The position numbers were made by a program, and so were the translations under genes. The notes under the pieces were generated by a model, which searched no databases, was not told the origin of the DNA, and saw only the letters and a program-made list of their open reading frames with translations. From Candidatus Competibacteraceae bacterium (GTDB lineage Bacteria > Pseudomonadota > Gammaproteobacteria > Competibacterales > Competibacteraceae), in contig JAGRHK010000048.1 of assembly GCA_020444985.1 (NCBI GenBank), positions 1 through 8,749 of the forward strand: a stretch of 8,749 bases of DNA, written 5' to 3'. Shown here one piece after another: positions 1 through 6,861 of this stretch (positions are counted from its first letter, which is position 1; each line of letters starts with the position of its first letter).

Positions 1-1223
1 TCGGCGACATCGAATCCCTGCCCTTTCTGGAGGCGATCCGCCAACTGGGCCTGGAGCTAGGTCGTGAGCGTTCGCTGTTCATTCACTTGACTCTGGTGCC
101 GTTCATCAAATCCTCGGGCGAACTCAAAACCAAGCCGACCCAGCATTCCGCCAAGGAATTACGCTCCATCGGCATCCAGCCGGACATGCTGCTCTGTCGC
201 TCGGATCGGGAAATCCCCCCCGAGGAGCGCCGCAAAATCGCCCTGTTTACTAACATCGAACCCAGGGCGGTGATTAGCGTCCCCGACGCAGACACCATTT
301 ATCGCATTCCCCTGCTATTGCACGCCCAGGGCCTGGATGACATCGTCGCTCGTAAACTGCGATTGGACGACCTGCCCCCGGCCCGTTTGACCGACTGGGA
401 GCGCGTGGTCAACGCGATTGAAACCGCCATAGGCGCGGTGGACATTGCCATGGTCGGCAAATATGTTGATCTAACCGACGCTTATAAATCTCTGAACGAA
501 GCGTTGTTGCACGCGGGCATCCATACCCAGACCCGGGTCAACATCCACTATCTGGACTCCGAACGCATTGAACGGGAAGGACCCGTCGCGCTGGAGCGTA
601 TGGATGCCATCCTGGTGCCCGGCGGTTTCGGCGAGCGCGGCATCGAAGGTAAAATCGCCGCCGTTCGTTTTGCCCGCGAGCGGCGCATTCCCTATCTGGG
701 CATTTGCTTGGGCATGCAAGTCGCGGTCATCGAGTTCGCTCGGCATGTTGCCGGGCTGGAAGGCGCATACAGTACGGAATTTCGGAAAGATACGCCGCAT
801 CCGGTTATCGCCCTGATTACCGAATGGACCGACGAGACGGGCGCTCTGCAACAACGCCAGGAAGGCGGCAATTTGGGCGGCACCATGCGGCTCGGTGCGC
901 AACCTTGTCGCCTGACGCCCGGTTCGCTGGCATACGCTGCCTATGGCAAGGACGTCATTACTGAACGTCACCGGCATCGTTATGAATTCAACAACCGCTA
1001 TCAGAAGCCGTTGCAAGCGGCGGGTCTGGCGCTGTCGGGCCATTCGCTGGATGAGCGGCTGGTAGAAACCATTGAATTACCTGAGCATCCCTGGTTCTTC
1101 GGCTGCCAGTTCCATCCGGAATTCACTTCAAAGCCGCGCACGGGGCATCCTCTGTTCCGGGGATTCATCGAGGCGGCGATCCAGCAGCGCCAGCAACGTC
1201 GACAAGAGGCGGGCGCGCCATGA
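1..1223 (+). CDS. pyrG: CTP synthase (glutamine-hydrolysing), 5' end outside window
   Basis: Cytosolic CTP synthase: it aminates UTP to CTP with ATP, using ammonia from glutamine, the last step of pyrimidine nucleotide synthesis. The frame is already open at base 3 and gives about 406 residues; roughly 140 N-terminal residues (the P-loop part of the synthase domain) lie to the left, judging by the usual length of about 545. It opens with GDIESLPFLEAIR, a hallmark of the synthase domain, followed by KTKPTQHS. The class I glutamine amidotransferase domain follows, with the nucleophile elbow GICLGMQ (Cys codon 705-707) and FHPEFTSKP carrying the catalytic His (1113-1115) and Glu (1119-1121). The triad is intact, so the enzyme should be active. 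The TGA stop overlaps the kdsA start (ATGA), suggesting translational coupling. A TTG at 87 is internal, not a start. The identification is secure. Confidence 0.98.
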   Translation, partial: GDIESLPFLEAIRQLGLELGRERSLFIHLTLVPFIKSSGELKTKPTQHSAKELRSIGIQPDMLLCRSDREIPPEERRKIALFTNIEPRAVISVPDADTIYRIPLLLHAQGLDDIVARKLRLDDLPPARLTDWERVVNAIETAIGAVDIAMVGKYVDLTDAYKSLNEALLHAGIHTQTRVNIHYLDSERIEREGPVALERMDAILVPGGFGERGIEGKIAAVRFARERRIPYLGICLGMQVAVIEFARHVAGLEGAYSTEFRKDTPHPVIALITEWTDETGALQQRQEGGNLGGTMRLGAQPCRLTPGSLAYAAYGKDVITERHRHRYEFNNRYQKPLQAAGLALSGHSLDERLVETIELPEHPWFFGCQFHPEFTSKPRTGHPLFRGFIEAAIQQRQQRRQEAGAP

Positions 1224-2059
1224 TGAAACTGTGTGGCTTCGAGGCGGGTCTGGACCGCCCGCTATTCCTGATCGCCGGCCCTTGCGTGATTGAGTCGGAA
1301 CAATTGGCCCTGGACACTGCGGGCCAACTCAAAGAGATCACTGGGCGACTGAACATCCCCTTTATCTACAAGTCCTCCTTCGATAAGGCGAACCGCTCCT
1401 CACATCACAGCTATCGGGGTTCCGGCCTGGAGGAGGGGTTAAAAATCCTGGAGCGAGTCAAAACACAGATTGATGTGCCGGTGCTGACCGATGTCCACGA
1501 GTACACGCCGCTGGAAGAAGTTGCGGCCGTGGCGGATGTGTTGCAAACCCCCGCTTTTCTGTGTCGACAAACCGATTTCATCCAGAACGTCGCGCGTCAG
1601 GGCAAACCCGTCAACATCAAGAAAGGCCAATTTCTAGCCCCTTGGGACATGCGCAATGTCGTGCTCAAGGCGCGCATGGCCGGCAATGATCGCCTGATGG
1701 TTTGCGAACGCGGCGCTTCCTTTGGCTACAATAACCTAGTGTCCGATATGCGCGCCCTGATGGTGATGCGCGCCACCGGCTGTCCGGTCGTGTTCGACGC
1801 GACCCATTCCGTGCAATTACCCGGCGGTCAGGGCGACGCTTCTGATGGCCAACGGGAATTCGTGCCGATATTGGCGCGGGCCGCCGTCGCTGCTGGCGTC
1901 GCCGGTTTGTTCATGGAAACACATCCTGATCCCGACCGGGCGCTGAGCGACGGTCCCAACGCCTGGCCGCTGGATCGCATGGAAGCCCTGTTAGCGACCT
2001 TGCAGGCGCTGGATACCTTGGTTAAACAGCACGGTTTCCTGGAAACCGGGCTAGAATAA
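1220..2059 (+). CDS. kdsA: 2-dehydro-3-deoxyphosphooctonate aldolase (Kdo-8-phosphate synthase), metal-dependent class
   Basis: Condenses arabinose 5-phosphate with phosphoenolpyruvate to Kdo 8-phosphate, the first committed step toward Kdo of the lipopolysaccharide inner core; cytosolic. The protein is 279 residues, the normal length. Visible motifs are AGPCVIES, KSSFDKANRSS, FLCRQTD, KKGQFLAPWDM, ERGASFGYNNLVSDMRA, DATHSVQLPGG and METHPDPDRALSD. The metal ligands of the metal-dependent class are all present: Cys22, His196, Glu233 and Asp244. The E. coli-type enzyme, by contrast, has Asn in place of the Cys (GMNVLES). The start is ATG 1220, overlapping the pyrG stop, with an AGAGG ribosome site at 1205-1209; the second ATG (1223) is an alternative one codon later. 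It sits between pyrG and eno, so neighbours make CTP (for CMP-Kdo) and phosphoenolpyruvate (its substrate). Confidence 0.97.
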   Translation: MMKLCGFEAGLDRPLFLIAGPCVIESEQLALDTAGQLKEITGRLNIPFIYKSSFDKANRSSHHSYRGSGLEEGLKILERVKTQIDVPVLTDVHEYTPLEEVAAVADVLQTPAFLCRQTDFIQNVARQGKPVNIKKGQFLAPWDMRNVVLKARMAGNDRLMVCERGASFGYNNLVSDMRALMVMRATGCPVVFDATHSVQLPGGQGDASDGQREFVPILARAAVAAGVAGLFMETHPDPDRALSDGPNAWPLDRMEALLATLQALDTLVKQHGFLETGLE

Positions 2060-2112
2060 TGAGCGATGATAGTTTTATCCCCACGAGCGTAATATCCAGA
2101 GGAGTTTGAAGA

Positions 2113-3402
2113 ATGTCGAAAATCAAAGAGATCCGCGGCCGTGAAATCATGGACTCGCGCGGTAATCCCACCGTCAGCGTGGACGTGATTCTGGAATCCG
2201 GGGCCAAGGGCACGGCGGGCGTTCCTTCCGGCGCGTCCACCGGTAGCCGCGAGGCGCTGGAACTGCGCGATGGCGACAAGAGCCGCTACTTGGGCAAGGG
2301 CGTGCTCAAAGCGGTCGCCAATGTTAATAACGAGCTGCGCAGCGCGCTGCTCGGCATGGAGGCAGTCGATAATCAGGCCGCCGTTGACCAGAAGATGATT
2401 GACCTGGATGGCACGCCCACCAAGAGCCGTCTCGGCGCGAATGCGCTGCTTGGCGTCTCCATGGCCGCTGCGCATGCTTCTGCCGCTGAGAAGGGCGTAC
2501 CGCTGTACAAATACCTGAATCCCACCGGCCCCTATCATCTGCCCGTGCCGATGATGAATATCCTTAACGGCGGCGCTCATGCGGACAACAGCGTCGACAT
2601 GCAGGAATTCATGATCATGCCTGTCGGCGCGCCCAGTTTCCGCGAAGCGCTACGCTGGGGCGCAGAGGTGTTCCATGCGCTGAAGGCAGTGCTGAAGAAG
2701 CAGGGTATGAATACTGCGGTGGGTGACGAGGGTGGTTTTGCGCCCAATCTGTCATCCAATGAAGCGGCGCTGGACGTGGTCATGGAAGCGATTCGCAATG
2801 CTGGCTACACCCCCGGCAAGGATTTGTACATCGCACTGGATTGCGCGAGCTCCGAGTTCTACAAGGACGGCAAATATGTCCTGGAAGCGGAAGGCAAGTC
2901 CTTTACTTCCAACGAATTTGCGGACAAACTGGCCGACTGGGTCAGCCGCTATCCCATCGTCTCGATTGAAGATGGCCTGGACGAGTCCGATTGGTCCGGC
3001 TGGGCCTATCTGACGCAGGTGCTGGGCAAGAAGACGCAACTGGTCGGCGATGACCTGTTCGTGACCAACACCTCGATTCTCAAGCGTGGCATCGACGAGC
3101 ACATCGCCAACTCCATCCTGATCAAGGTCAACCAGATCGGCACGCTGACCGAAACTCTGGCGGCGATCAAGATGGCGGCTGACGCGGGTTACACTTCGAT
3201 CTCCTCGCATCGCTCTGGCGAAACCGAGGACACCACGATCGCTGATCTGGCCGTCGCCACTGCCGCCAGTCAGATCAAGACCGGTTCGCTGAGCCGTTCC
3301 GACCGCATTGCCAAGTACAACCGGTTGTTGGTCATTGAGGAGGAACTGGGTTCGGCAGCGGTCTATCCAGGCAAGAAAGCCTTCAACGTGTTCCGCGACT
3401 GA
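2113..3402 (+). CDS. eno: Enolase (phosphopyruvate hydratase)
   Basis: Glycolytic enzyme converting 2-phosphoglycerate to phosphoenolpyruvate; in many gammaproteobacteria also a component of the RNase E degradosome. The protein is 429 residues, matching the family. The N-terminal domain carries SRGNPTVSVDV and PSGASTGSREALELRDGD (substrate loops). The barrel carries GDEGGFAPN with the catalytic Glu206, Mg ligands Asp243 (ALDCAS), Glu286 (SIEDGLDE) and Asp313 (GDDLFVTN), catalytic Lys338 (LIKVNQIGT) and the signature SSHRSGETEDTTIADLAVA. All key residues are present. A strong ribosome site, AGAGGAG at 2098-2104, lies 8 bases before the ATG, in keeping with high expression. The 53-base gap from kdsA leaves room for little more than that site, so eno may be co-transcribed with kdsA. 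A GC-rich hairpin follows 33 bases after the stop. Confidence 0.99.
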   Translation: MSKIKEIRGREIMDSRGNPTVSVDVILESGAKGTAGVPSGASTGSREALELRDGDKSRYLGKGVLKAVANVNNELRSALLGMEAVDNQAAVDQKMIDLDGTPTKSRLGANALLGVSMAAAHASAAEKGVPLYKYLNPTGPYHLPVPMMNILNGGAHADNSVDMQEFMIMPVGAPSFREALRWGAEVFHALKAVLKKQGMNTAVGDEGGFAPNLSSNEAALDVVMEAIRNAGYTPGKDLYIALDCASSEFYKDGKYVLEAEGKSFTSNEFADKLADWVSRYPIVSIEDGLDESDWSGWAYLTQVLGKKTQLVGDDLFVTNTSILKRGIDEHIANSILIKVNQIGTLTETLAAIKMAADAGYTSISSHRSGETEDTTIADLAVATAASQIKTGSLSRSDRIAKYNRLLVIEEELGSAAVYPGKKAFNVFRD

Positions 3403-3423
3403 GCAGGGCGCAATCCCGTTAGC

Positions 3424-3474
3424 CCCGCACCCTGACCCTCCCCCTTGCTTGAGGGGAGAGGGTTTTCGTGAAAA
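3424..3474. repeat. GC-rich inverted repeat after eno (dispersed-repeat-like)
   Basis: The left arm CCCTCCCCCT (3436-3445) pairs with AGGGGAGAGGG (3452-3462) across a six-base loop, with one bulged base. A second small perfect palindrome, TTTTC-GT-GAAAA (3463-3474), follows directly. The preceding bases (CACCCTGACCCTC) together with the stem resemble the intergenic sequences of the type CCCTcaCCCTaaCCCTCTCC...GGGAGAGGG that are scattered through many proteobacterial genomes. That family assignment is from memory of such elements, not from a search. A degenerate second copy may lie inside the last gene of the window (7866-7899). Confidence 0.5.
3436..3466 (+). terminator. Possible rho-independent terminator of eno
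   Basis: A stem of about ten base pairs, almost all G-C with a single bulge, is followed immediately by TTTT (3463-3466), 33 bases after the eno stop. The layout is that of an intrinsic terminator, though the T-run is short and is interrupted by CG. A separate run of six T lies at 3486-3491. If it works, eno and ftsB are separate transcription units, and ftsB would need a promoter within 3467-3530; I could not identify a convincing one. Confidence 0.4.
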
Positions 3475-3533
3475 CGGGTCGTCAATTTTTTCCAAACCGC
3501 GTCTTCCTTCCCTGCTGTTCCATGACAGGGGCC

Positions 3534-3540
3534 AGGAGGG
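3534..3540 (+). promoter_or_regulatory. Ribosome binding site deciding the ftsB start (AGGAGGG)
   Basis: AGGAGGG is a near-perfect anti-16S match ending six bases before the TTG at 3547. The in-frame ATG at 3571 has no purine-rich sequence at the right distance. This is the main reason for choosing the TTG. Confidence 0.6.
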
Positions 3541-3546
3541 CGCGGG

Positions 3547-3936
3547 TTGTTTTTATCATCGCTTGCCGTTATGGCTCATCCCACCGAACAAAGCCTCAAA
3601 CCCCAGATTCTGATCGCAGTGCTGATTGCAGTGTTGATCTTCTTGCACTACCTGTTATGGCTTGCTGAGGATGGCGTGCGGCAAACGCTGGCTTTGCGTA
3701 TTGCGGTCCAGGCGCAGATTGAGGAAAACGCCGCGCTGAACGAACGCAATCGCGCCTTGGAAGCGGATGTTATCGATTTGAAGAATGGATTGATGGCCAT
3801 TGAGGAGCGCGCACGTACCGAGTTGGGTATGATACGATCCGATGAGACTTTGTATCGCATTCTTGAGGAACCGTTACCAAAGCCGGTAAAGTCGCGATCG
3901 GCCCAATCTCATGGTTCCTCCCGGAGTCGCCGGTGA
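3547..3936 (+). CDS. ftsB: Cell division protein FtsB
   Basis: Bitopic inner-membrane protein of the FtsQBL divisome subcomplex, which signals to FtsWI septal peptidoglycan synthesis. From the TTG at 3547 it has 129 residues: a short cytoplasmic N-terminus, one membrane helix (about 21-39, ILIAVLIAVLIFLHYLLWL), then a periplasmic coiled coil (about 45-83) with heptad-like Leu/Ile/Val and many Glu/Arg. The family signature AIEERARTELGMIR plus DETLYRI follows (about 84-105), and a Ser/Arg-rich basic tail of about 23 residues ends the protein. E. coli FtsB is 103 residues, so both ends are slightly extended here. ATG 3571 would give 121 residues with a shorter N-terminus closer to the family, but only the TTG has a ribosome site. 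Its position just upstream of ispD matches the usual gammaproteobacterial order; the two are 7 bases apart. Confidence 0.92.
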   Translation: MFLSSLAVMAHPTEQSLKPQILIAVLIAVLIFLHYLLWLAEDGVRQTLALRIAVQAQIEENAALNERNRALEADVIDLKNGLMAIEERARTELGMIRSDETLYRILEEPLPKPVKSRSAQSHGSSRSRR

Positions 3937-3943
3937 GATCACG

Positions 3944-4651
3944 ATGACTGCGCCGCGTTATTGGGCGATGGCGCCCGCTGCTGGCGCGGGTAAGCGGATG
4001 GGATCAACGATTCCCAAGCAATATCTGTCGCTGGCGGGTCGTCCAGTTATCGCGCACACGCTGAATCGCTTGCTGGGTCATGCGCGCATTGCCGGCCTGG
4101 TGGTCGCGATTAGCCCAGGAGATGAATGGTGGCCGGAAGTTGCCGCCCGCATGGTAACGGATAAGCCTCTGCAAGTGGTTACCGGCGGCGCTGAACGTTG
4201 TCATTCGGTGCTGAATGGGTTGGAGGCGCTCTGGGAGTGGGCGCATCCCGATGACTGGGTGCTGGTTCACGATGCTGCTCGTCCATGCCTGACTGCCGGG
4301 GATCTTGACCGGTTGCTGGCGGAAGTCGCGGACGATCCAGTTGGTGGATTGCTGGCAGCCCCGGTGCGGGACACCCTGAAGCAGGCCGATGATGCGCAGC
4401 GGATCACGGCGACCGTAGATCGTTCACGGCTTTGGCATGCATTGACGCCACAGATGTTCCGGCTGGGAATGTTACGCGATGCCTTGCGGGCGACGCTCAA
4501 AACCGGGCGATTAGTGACTGACGAAGCAGCCGCGATGGAAGCGGCTGGTTTTGCGCCGCGCCTGATTGAAGGGCGGGTGGATAATGTGAAGATTACTCGA
4601 CCGGAAGACTTGGCGCTGGCCGAGTTTTATTTAACGCATCGCTCGGTTTGA
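3944..4651 (+). CDS. ispD: 2-C-methyl-D-erythritol 4-phosphate cytidylyltransferase
   Basis: Third enzyme of the MEP isoprenoid pathway: it transfers CMP from CTP to methylerythritol phosphate, giving CDP-ME; cytosolic. From ATG 3944 it has 235 residues (E. coli 236). The nucleotidyltransferase N-terminus APAAGAGKRMG...PKQYL carries the catalytic Arg18 and Lys25. VLVHDAARPCL contains Asp110, TVDRSRLWHALTPQ contains Arg160, and DNVKITRPEDLALAEFYL contains Lys216, the counterparts of E. coli Arg157 and Lys213. The start is set by the family N-terminus and by a GGTGAG site at 3932-3937 that overlaps the ftsB stop. An upstream ATG at 3911 would overlap ftsB and add 11 residues with no homology I recognise. 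CTP, made by PyrG at the start of this window, is its substrate. Confidence 0.97.
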   Translation: MTAPRYWAMAPAAGAGKRMGSTIPKQYLSLAGRPVIAHTLNRLLGHARIAGLVVAISPGDEWWPEVAARMVTDKPLQVVTGGAERCHSVLNGLEALWEWAHPDDWVLVHDAARPCLTAGDLDRLLAEVADDPVGGLLAAPVRDTLKQADDAQRITATVDRSRLWHALTPQMFRLGMLRDALRATLKTGRLVTDEAAAMEAAGFAPRLIEGRVDNVKITRPEDLALAEFYLTHRSV

Positions 4652-4683
4652 CAAGCGGCGCACTTGAAACTTGAAACTCTCCT

Positions 4684-5151
4684 ATGCGTATCGGACACGG
4701 TTTTGATGTTCACGCCTTCGGCCCCGGTGAGTTCATTACGCTGGGCGGCGTCCGCATCCCGCATACTCACGGCTTGATGGCCCACTCCGACGGCGATGTG
4801 TTATTGCACGCGCTTTGTGACGCCTTGCTGGGCGCAGCGGGACTGGGCGATATTGGCCAGCACTTCCCTGATAATAATCCCGAATTCAGCAACATCGACA
4901 GTCGTTTACTGTTGCGGCGGGTGGTTGGGCTGCTGCAAGAGCAGCAACGGGTGGTGAGCAATGTCGATGCGACGATCATCGCCCAGGCGCCGCGCATGGC
5001 GCCTTACATTCCCGCGATGCGGGAACCGATCGCGACGGATTTGGGCATTACTCCTGATCGGGTGAATGTGAAGGCGACTACGACTGAAAGGCTGGGCTAT
5101 ATTGGGCGCGGCGAAGGCATCGCTGTTCATGCGGTGGCGTTACTGCTGTGA
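4684..5151 (+). CDS. ispF: 2-C-methyl-D-erythritol 2,4-cyclodiphosphate synthase
   Basis: Fifth enzyme of the MEP pathway: it cyclises CDP-ME 2-phosphate to the 2,4-cyclodiphosphate with release of CMP. The active enzyme is a homotrimer with sites between subunits. The protein is 155 residues (E. coli 159). It starts MRIGHGFDVHAFG, giving zinc ligands Asp8 and His10; the third, His42, is in DGDVLLHALCDALL, and Asp56 is in GLGDIG. The C-terminal region carries NVDATIIAQAPRM, the substrate-contact stretch VNVKATTTERLG and GRGEGIAVHAVALL. It follows ispD after 32 bases as a separate gene, not an IspDF fusion. No clear ribosome site is visible; the spacer holds two tandem CTTGAAA units (4663-4676). 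The stop is five bases from that of the convergent Uma2 gene. Confidence 0.98.
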   Translation: MRIGHGFDVHAFGPGEFITLGGVRIPHTHGLMAHSDGDVLLHALCDALLGAAGLGDIGQHFPDNNPEFSNIDSRLLLRRVVGLLQEQQRVVSNVDATIIAQAPRMAPYIPAMREPIATDLGITPDRVNVKATTTERLGYIGRGEGIAVHAVALLL

Positions 5152-5156
5152 GAATT

Positions 5157-5729
5157 TCAAGTTTTAAGGGGTTCGCTGAGATCTTCATAAAGGGTCTCGA
5201 TCGGACATTCCAGGTCGACGCTGTCCAGGCGAAGTTGTTCGCCCGGGCCGATGTTATCCACCCACCATTGTCCATCCTGCCGACGATAAACCTGAACCCG
5301 CATGCGCTCCTGGTCAACCAACACATATTCCCGCAGGCTGTCCAATTGCTGGTAGAAAGCAAATTTATCTCCCAGGTCAAACGAGGCGGTTGATTCCGAA
5401 AGTACCTCCACGATCAGAATCGGCGAACGTTTGACATAACGGTCGGCATGATCGCTTTCGGCGCAAGTCACTTGAAGATCAGGATAAAAACCACAATCCG
5501 CTTTTTCCACGCGGACTTTGACATCTGCCATGTAGACCCGGCACGGCGTACCGCGCAAATGTTGACGGAGCAGCGTCGTCAGATTCAGCGAAATGTCGTT
5601 ATGCCGGTCACTCGTTCCTGTCATGGCGAACACTTCGCCGCGAATATACGCATGGCGTTCAGGCTGGCGCTTCTCCCATTCCAGATAATCGTCATAGGTG
5701 AAAGCAAACCGGGAGGCGGGGCAGGACAT
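5157..5729 (-). CDS. Uma2-family (DUF820) putative endonuclease
   Basis: A 190-residue protein of the Uma2/DUF820 family, which has a PD-(D/E)XK nuclease-like fold. The biological role of these usually multicopy genes is not established. Visible family features in order: N-terminal FTYDDYLEWE, then YIRGEVFAMTG with Glu32 (the conserved R/N-G-E), DRHNDISLNL (the usual H-x-x-I helix), a strand ADVKVRVE, YPDLQVTC with Asp84, ILIVEVLSEST with Glu108, and FDLGDKFAFYQQL leading to SLREYVLVDQ. All the motifs I expect are intact, so this is not an obvious pseudogene. The start is ATG 5729, preceded by GGAGAAA; an in-frame TTG at 5741 would place that ribosome site inside the gene. It is the only minus-strand gene here, lying between ispF and truD, which suggests a later insertion. 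Confidence 0.9.
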   Translation of the reverse strand: MSCPASRFAFTYDDYLEWEKRQPERHAYIRGEVFAMTGTSDRHNDISLNLTTLLRQHLRGTPCRVYMADVKVRVEKADCGFYPDLQVTCAESDHADRYVKRSPILIVEVLSESTASFDLGDKFAFYQQLDSLREYVLVDQERMRVQVYRRQDGQWWVDNIGPGEQLRLDSVDLECPIETLYEDLSEPLKT

Positions 5730-5732
5730 GGC

Positions 5733-5739
5733 TTTCTCC
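5733..5739 (-). promoter_or_regulatory. Ribosome binding site of the Uma2 gene (GGAGAAA)
   Basis: On the minus strand GGAGAAA precedes ATG 5729, with the GGAG core six bases from the start. This favours the ATG over the TTG at 5741, which lies upstream of and overlaps the site. Confidence 0.65.
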
Positions 5740-5783
5740 AAAAAAATACGAATGACTCTCGAAGTCTAACACGGAGTTCCTGA

Positions 5784-6818
5784 ATGACATCAGTCACGCT
5801 GATCGATTCCCTGCCTTTTGCTCACGGTCAACCTGCTGTGAAAGGGCGCATACGGACCTTGCTTGAAGATTTTCAGGTTCGCGAGGAACTGGATTTTCCC
5901 CTGGATGGCGTCGGCGAGCATGTCTGGTTGTGGGTGCGCAAACGCGGCGCGAATACCGACTGGGTCGCTAAGCAGTTGGCGGCGCAAGCGAAGGTCTCAC
6001 CGGGCGCGGTGAGTTACGCAGGTCTCAAGGATCGTCACGCGGTCACCGAACAATGGTTCTCCGTGCATCTGCCCGGTCAGGCCGATCCCGACTGGAATAT
6101 CGAACCACAGCCGGATTTCACCGTGTTAAGAGCGGTTCGTCATTCTCGTAAATTGCGGCGCGGGGCATTAAGCGGCAATACTTTTCATATCACGATTCGC
6201 GACCTGGATGGCGATCCGGCTGAATTGGCGAATCGGTGGCAACGCATCATCGCCATCGGCGTTCCCAACTATTTTGGCGAACAGCGGTTTGGTCGGGGAG
6301 CAGGTAATCTGGAGCGCGCCAAGGCAATGTTCAACGGCCAGGCGAAGGTGCGTGATCGTCATCAGCGCAGTTTGTATCTATCCGCTGCGCGCTCGGCATT
6401 GTTTAATGCGGTGCTGGCCAAGCGGGTTAGCGCGGAAACCTGGAACCAGGCGTTGCCCGGCGAGGTATTGATGCTGGCGGGCAGTCATAGCATTTTTGTC
6501 GCTCATGAAGTGGATGAAACCCTGCGTCAACGGATTGCGGAGTTCGATCTGCATCCTACCGGTCCTTTGTGGGGCGCGGGCGAATTGCCTGGCAGCGGCG
6601 CGATCCGTGAACTGGAAGAGACGGTTGCGGCAACCTTGCCGCTGTTTCGCGATGGACTCGTTGCGGCCGGACTGAAACAGGAGCGGCGCGCATTGCGACT
6701 GATTCCGCAAAATGCCGTATTGGCGTTTCCCGAGTCGGGCCGCGCAGTTTTTGCGTTCCAATTACCAGCAGGCGCTTACGCGACCACGGTGATGCGTGAG
6801 TTGATCGAAGTCGGGTGA
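5784..6818 (+). CDS. truD: tRNA pseudouridine(13) synthase TruD
   Basis: Isomerises uridine 13 of tRNA (tRNA-Glu in E. coli) to pseudouridine; cytosolic. The protein is 344 residues (E. coli 349). Visible motifs: KGRIRTLLEDFQVREEL at the N-terminus, WLWVRKRGANTDWVAKQLA, then YAGLKDRHAVTEQWFS with catalytic Asp83, HSRKLRRGALSGNTFHI, and VPNYFGEQRFGRG (about 160-172). The insertion domain follows, and the C-terminal end includes a weak Phe/Pro/Gly-rich tail before ATTVMREL. A GGAG at 5773-5776 lies seven bases before the ATG. It normally follows ispF directly; here the antisense Uma2 gene intervenes, leaving a 54-base divergent gap that must hold promoters for both if truD is not read from upstream. 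The expected downstream partner surE is absent. Confidence 0.97.
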   Translation: MTSVTLIDSLPFAHGQPAVKGRIRTLLEDFQVREELDFPLDGVGEHVWLWVRKRGANTDWVAKQLAAQAKVSPGAVSYAGLKDRHAVTEQWFSVHLPGQADPDWNIEPQPDFTVLRAVRHSRKLRRGALSGNTFHITIRDLDGDPAELANRWQRIIAIGVPNYFGEQRFGRGAGNLERAKAMFNGQAKVRDRHQRSLYLSAARSALFNAVLAKRVSAETWNQALPGEVLMLAGSHSIFVAHEVDETLRQRIAEFDLHPTGPLWGAGELPGSGAIRELEETVAATLPLFRDGLVAAGLKQERRALRLIPQNAVLAFPESGRAVFAFQLPAGAYATTVMRELIEVG

Positions 6819-6861
6819 TTATGATATTTGATTTAAATAATCCATAAAAAGCGCTGATTTC
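6819..6861. other. AT-rich junction between truD and the dehydratase gene
   Basis: The first 32 bases (6819-6850) are strikingly A/T-rich (for example TTTGATTTAAATAATCC) in an otherwise GC-rich window. A TATGAT at 6820-6825 resembles a -10 box, but the best -35 candidate (TTGATC, 6801-6806) is only 13 bases away. The region may carry a promoter or an UP-like element for the dehydratase gene; I cannot define one. No hairpin terminator for truD is visible. Confidence 0.3.

Noticed and set aside
471..1043. Minus-strand open frame of 190 codons antisense to pyrG
   Set aside because: It overlaps the conserved glutaminase domain on the opposite strand and has no motif of its own.
2066..2095. Promoter-like ATGATA / TAATAT pair upstream of eno
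   Set aside because: Transcription would begin around 2102, cutting into the ribosome site at 2098-2104, so it is unlikely to be the working eno promoter.
1828..2580. Minus-strand open frame of 250 codons across the end of kdsA and the start of eno
   Set aside because: It lies antisense to two certain enzymes, spans their junction and its ribosome site, and its translation shows no recognisable domain. It is a GC-driven shadow frame.
2752..3495. Minus-strand open frame of 247 codons antisense to eno
   Set aside because: It lies antisense to the strongly conserved enolase barrel; the protein is low-complexity in character and matches no family I know.
3911..3943. Upstream ATG start for ispD overlapping ftsB
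   Set aside because: It adds 11 residues with no family match and has no ribosome site, whereas ATG 3944 gives the normal IspD length and has GGTGAG six bases upstream.
4663..4676. Two tandem CTTGAAA units before ispF
   Set aside because: Only two copies of seven bases; too short to support any function or repeat family.
5448..5783. Plus-strand open frame of 111 codons between ispF and truD
   Set aside because: It is the antisense shadow of the Uma2 gene, whose minus-strand translation shows the full set of family motifs.
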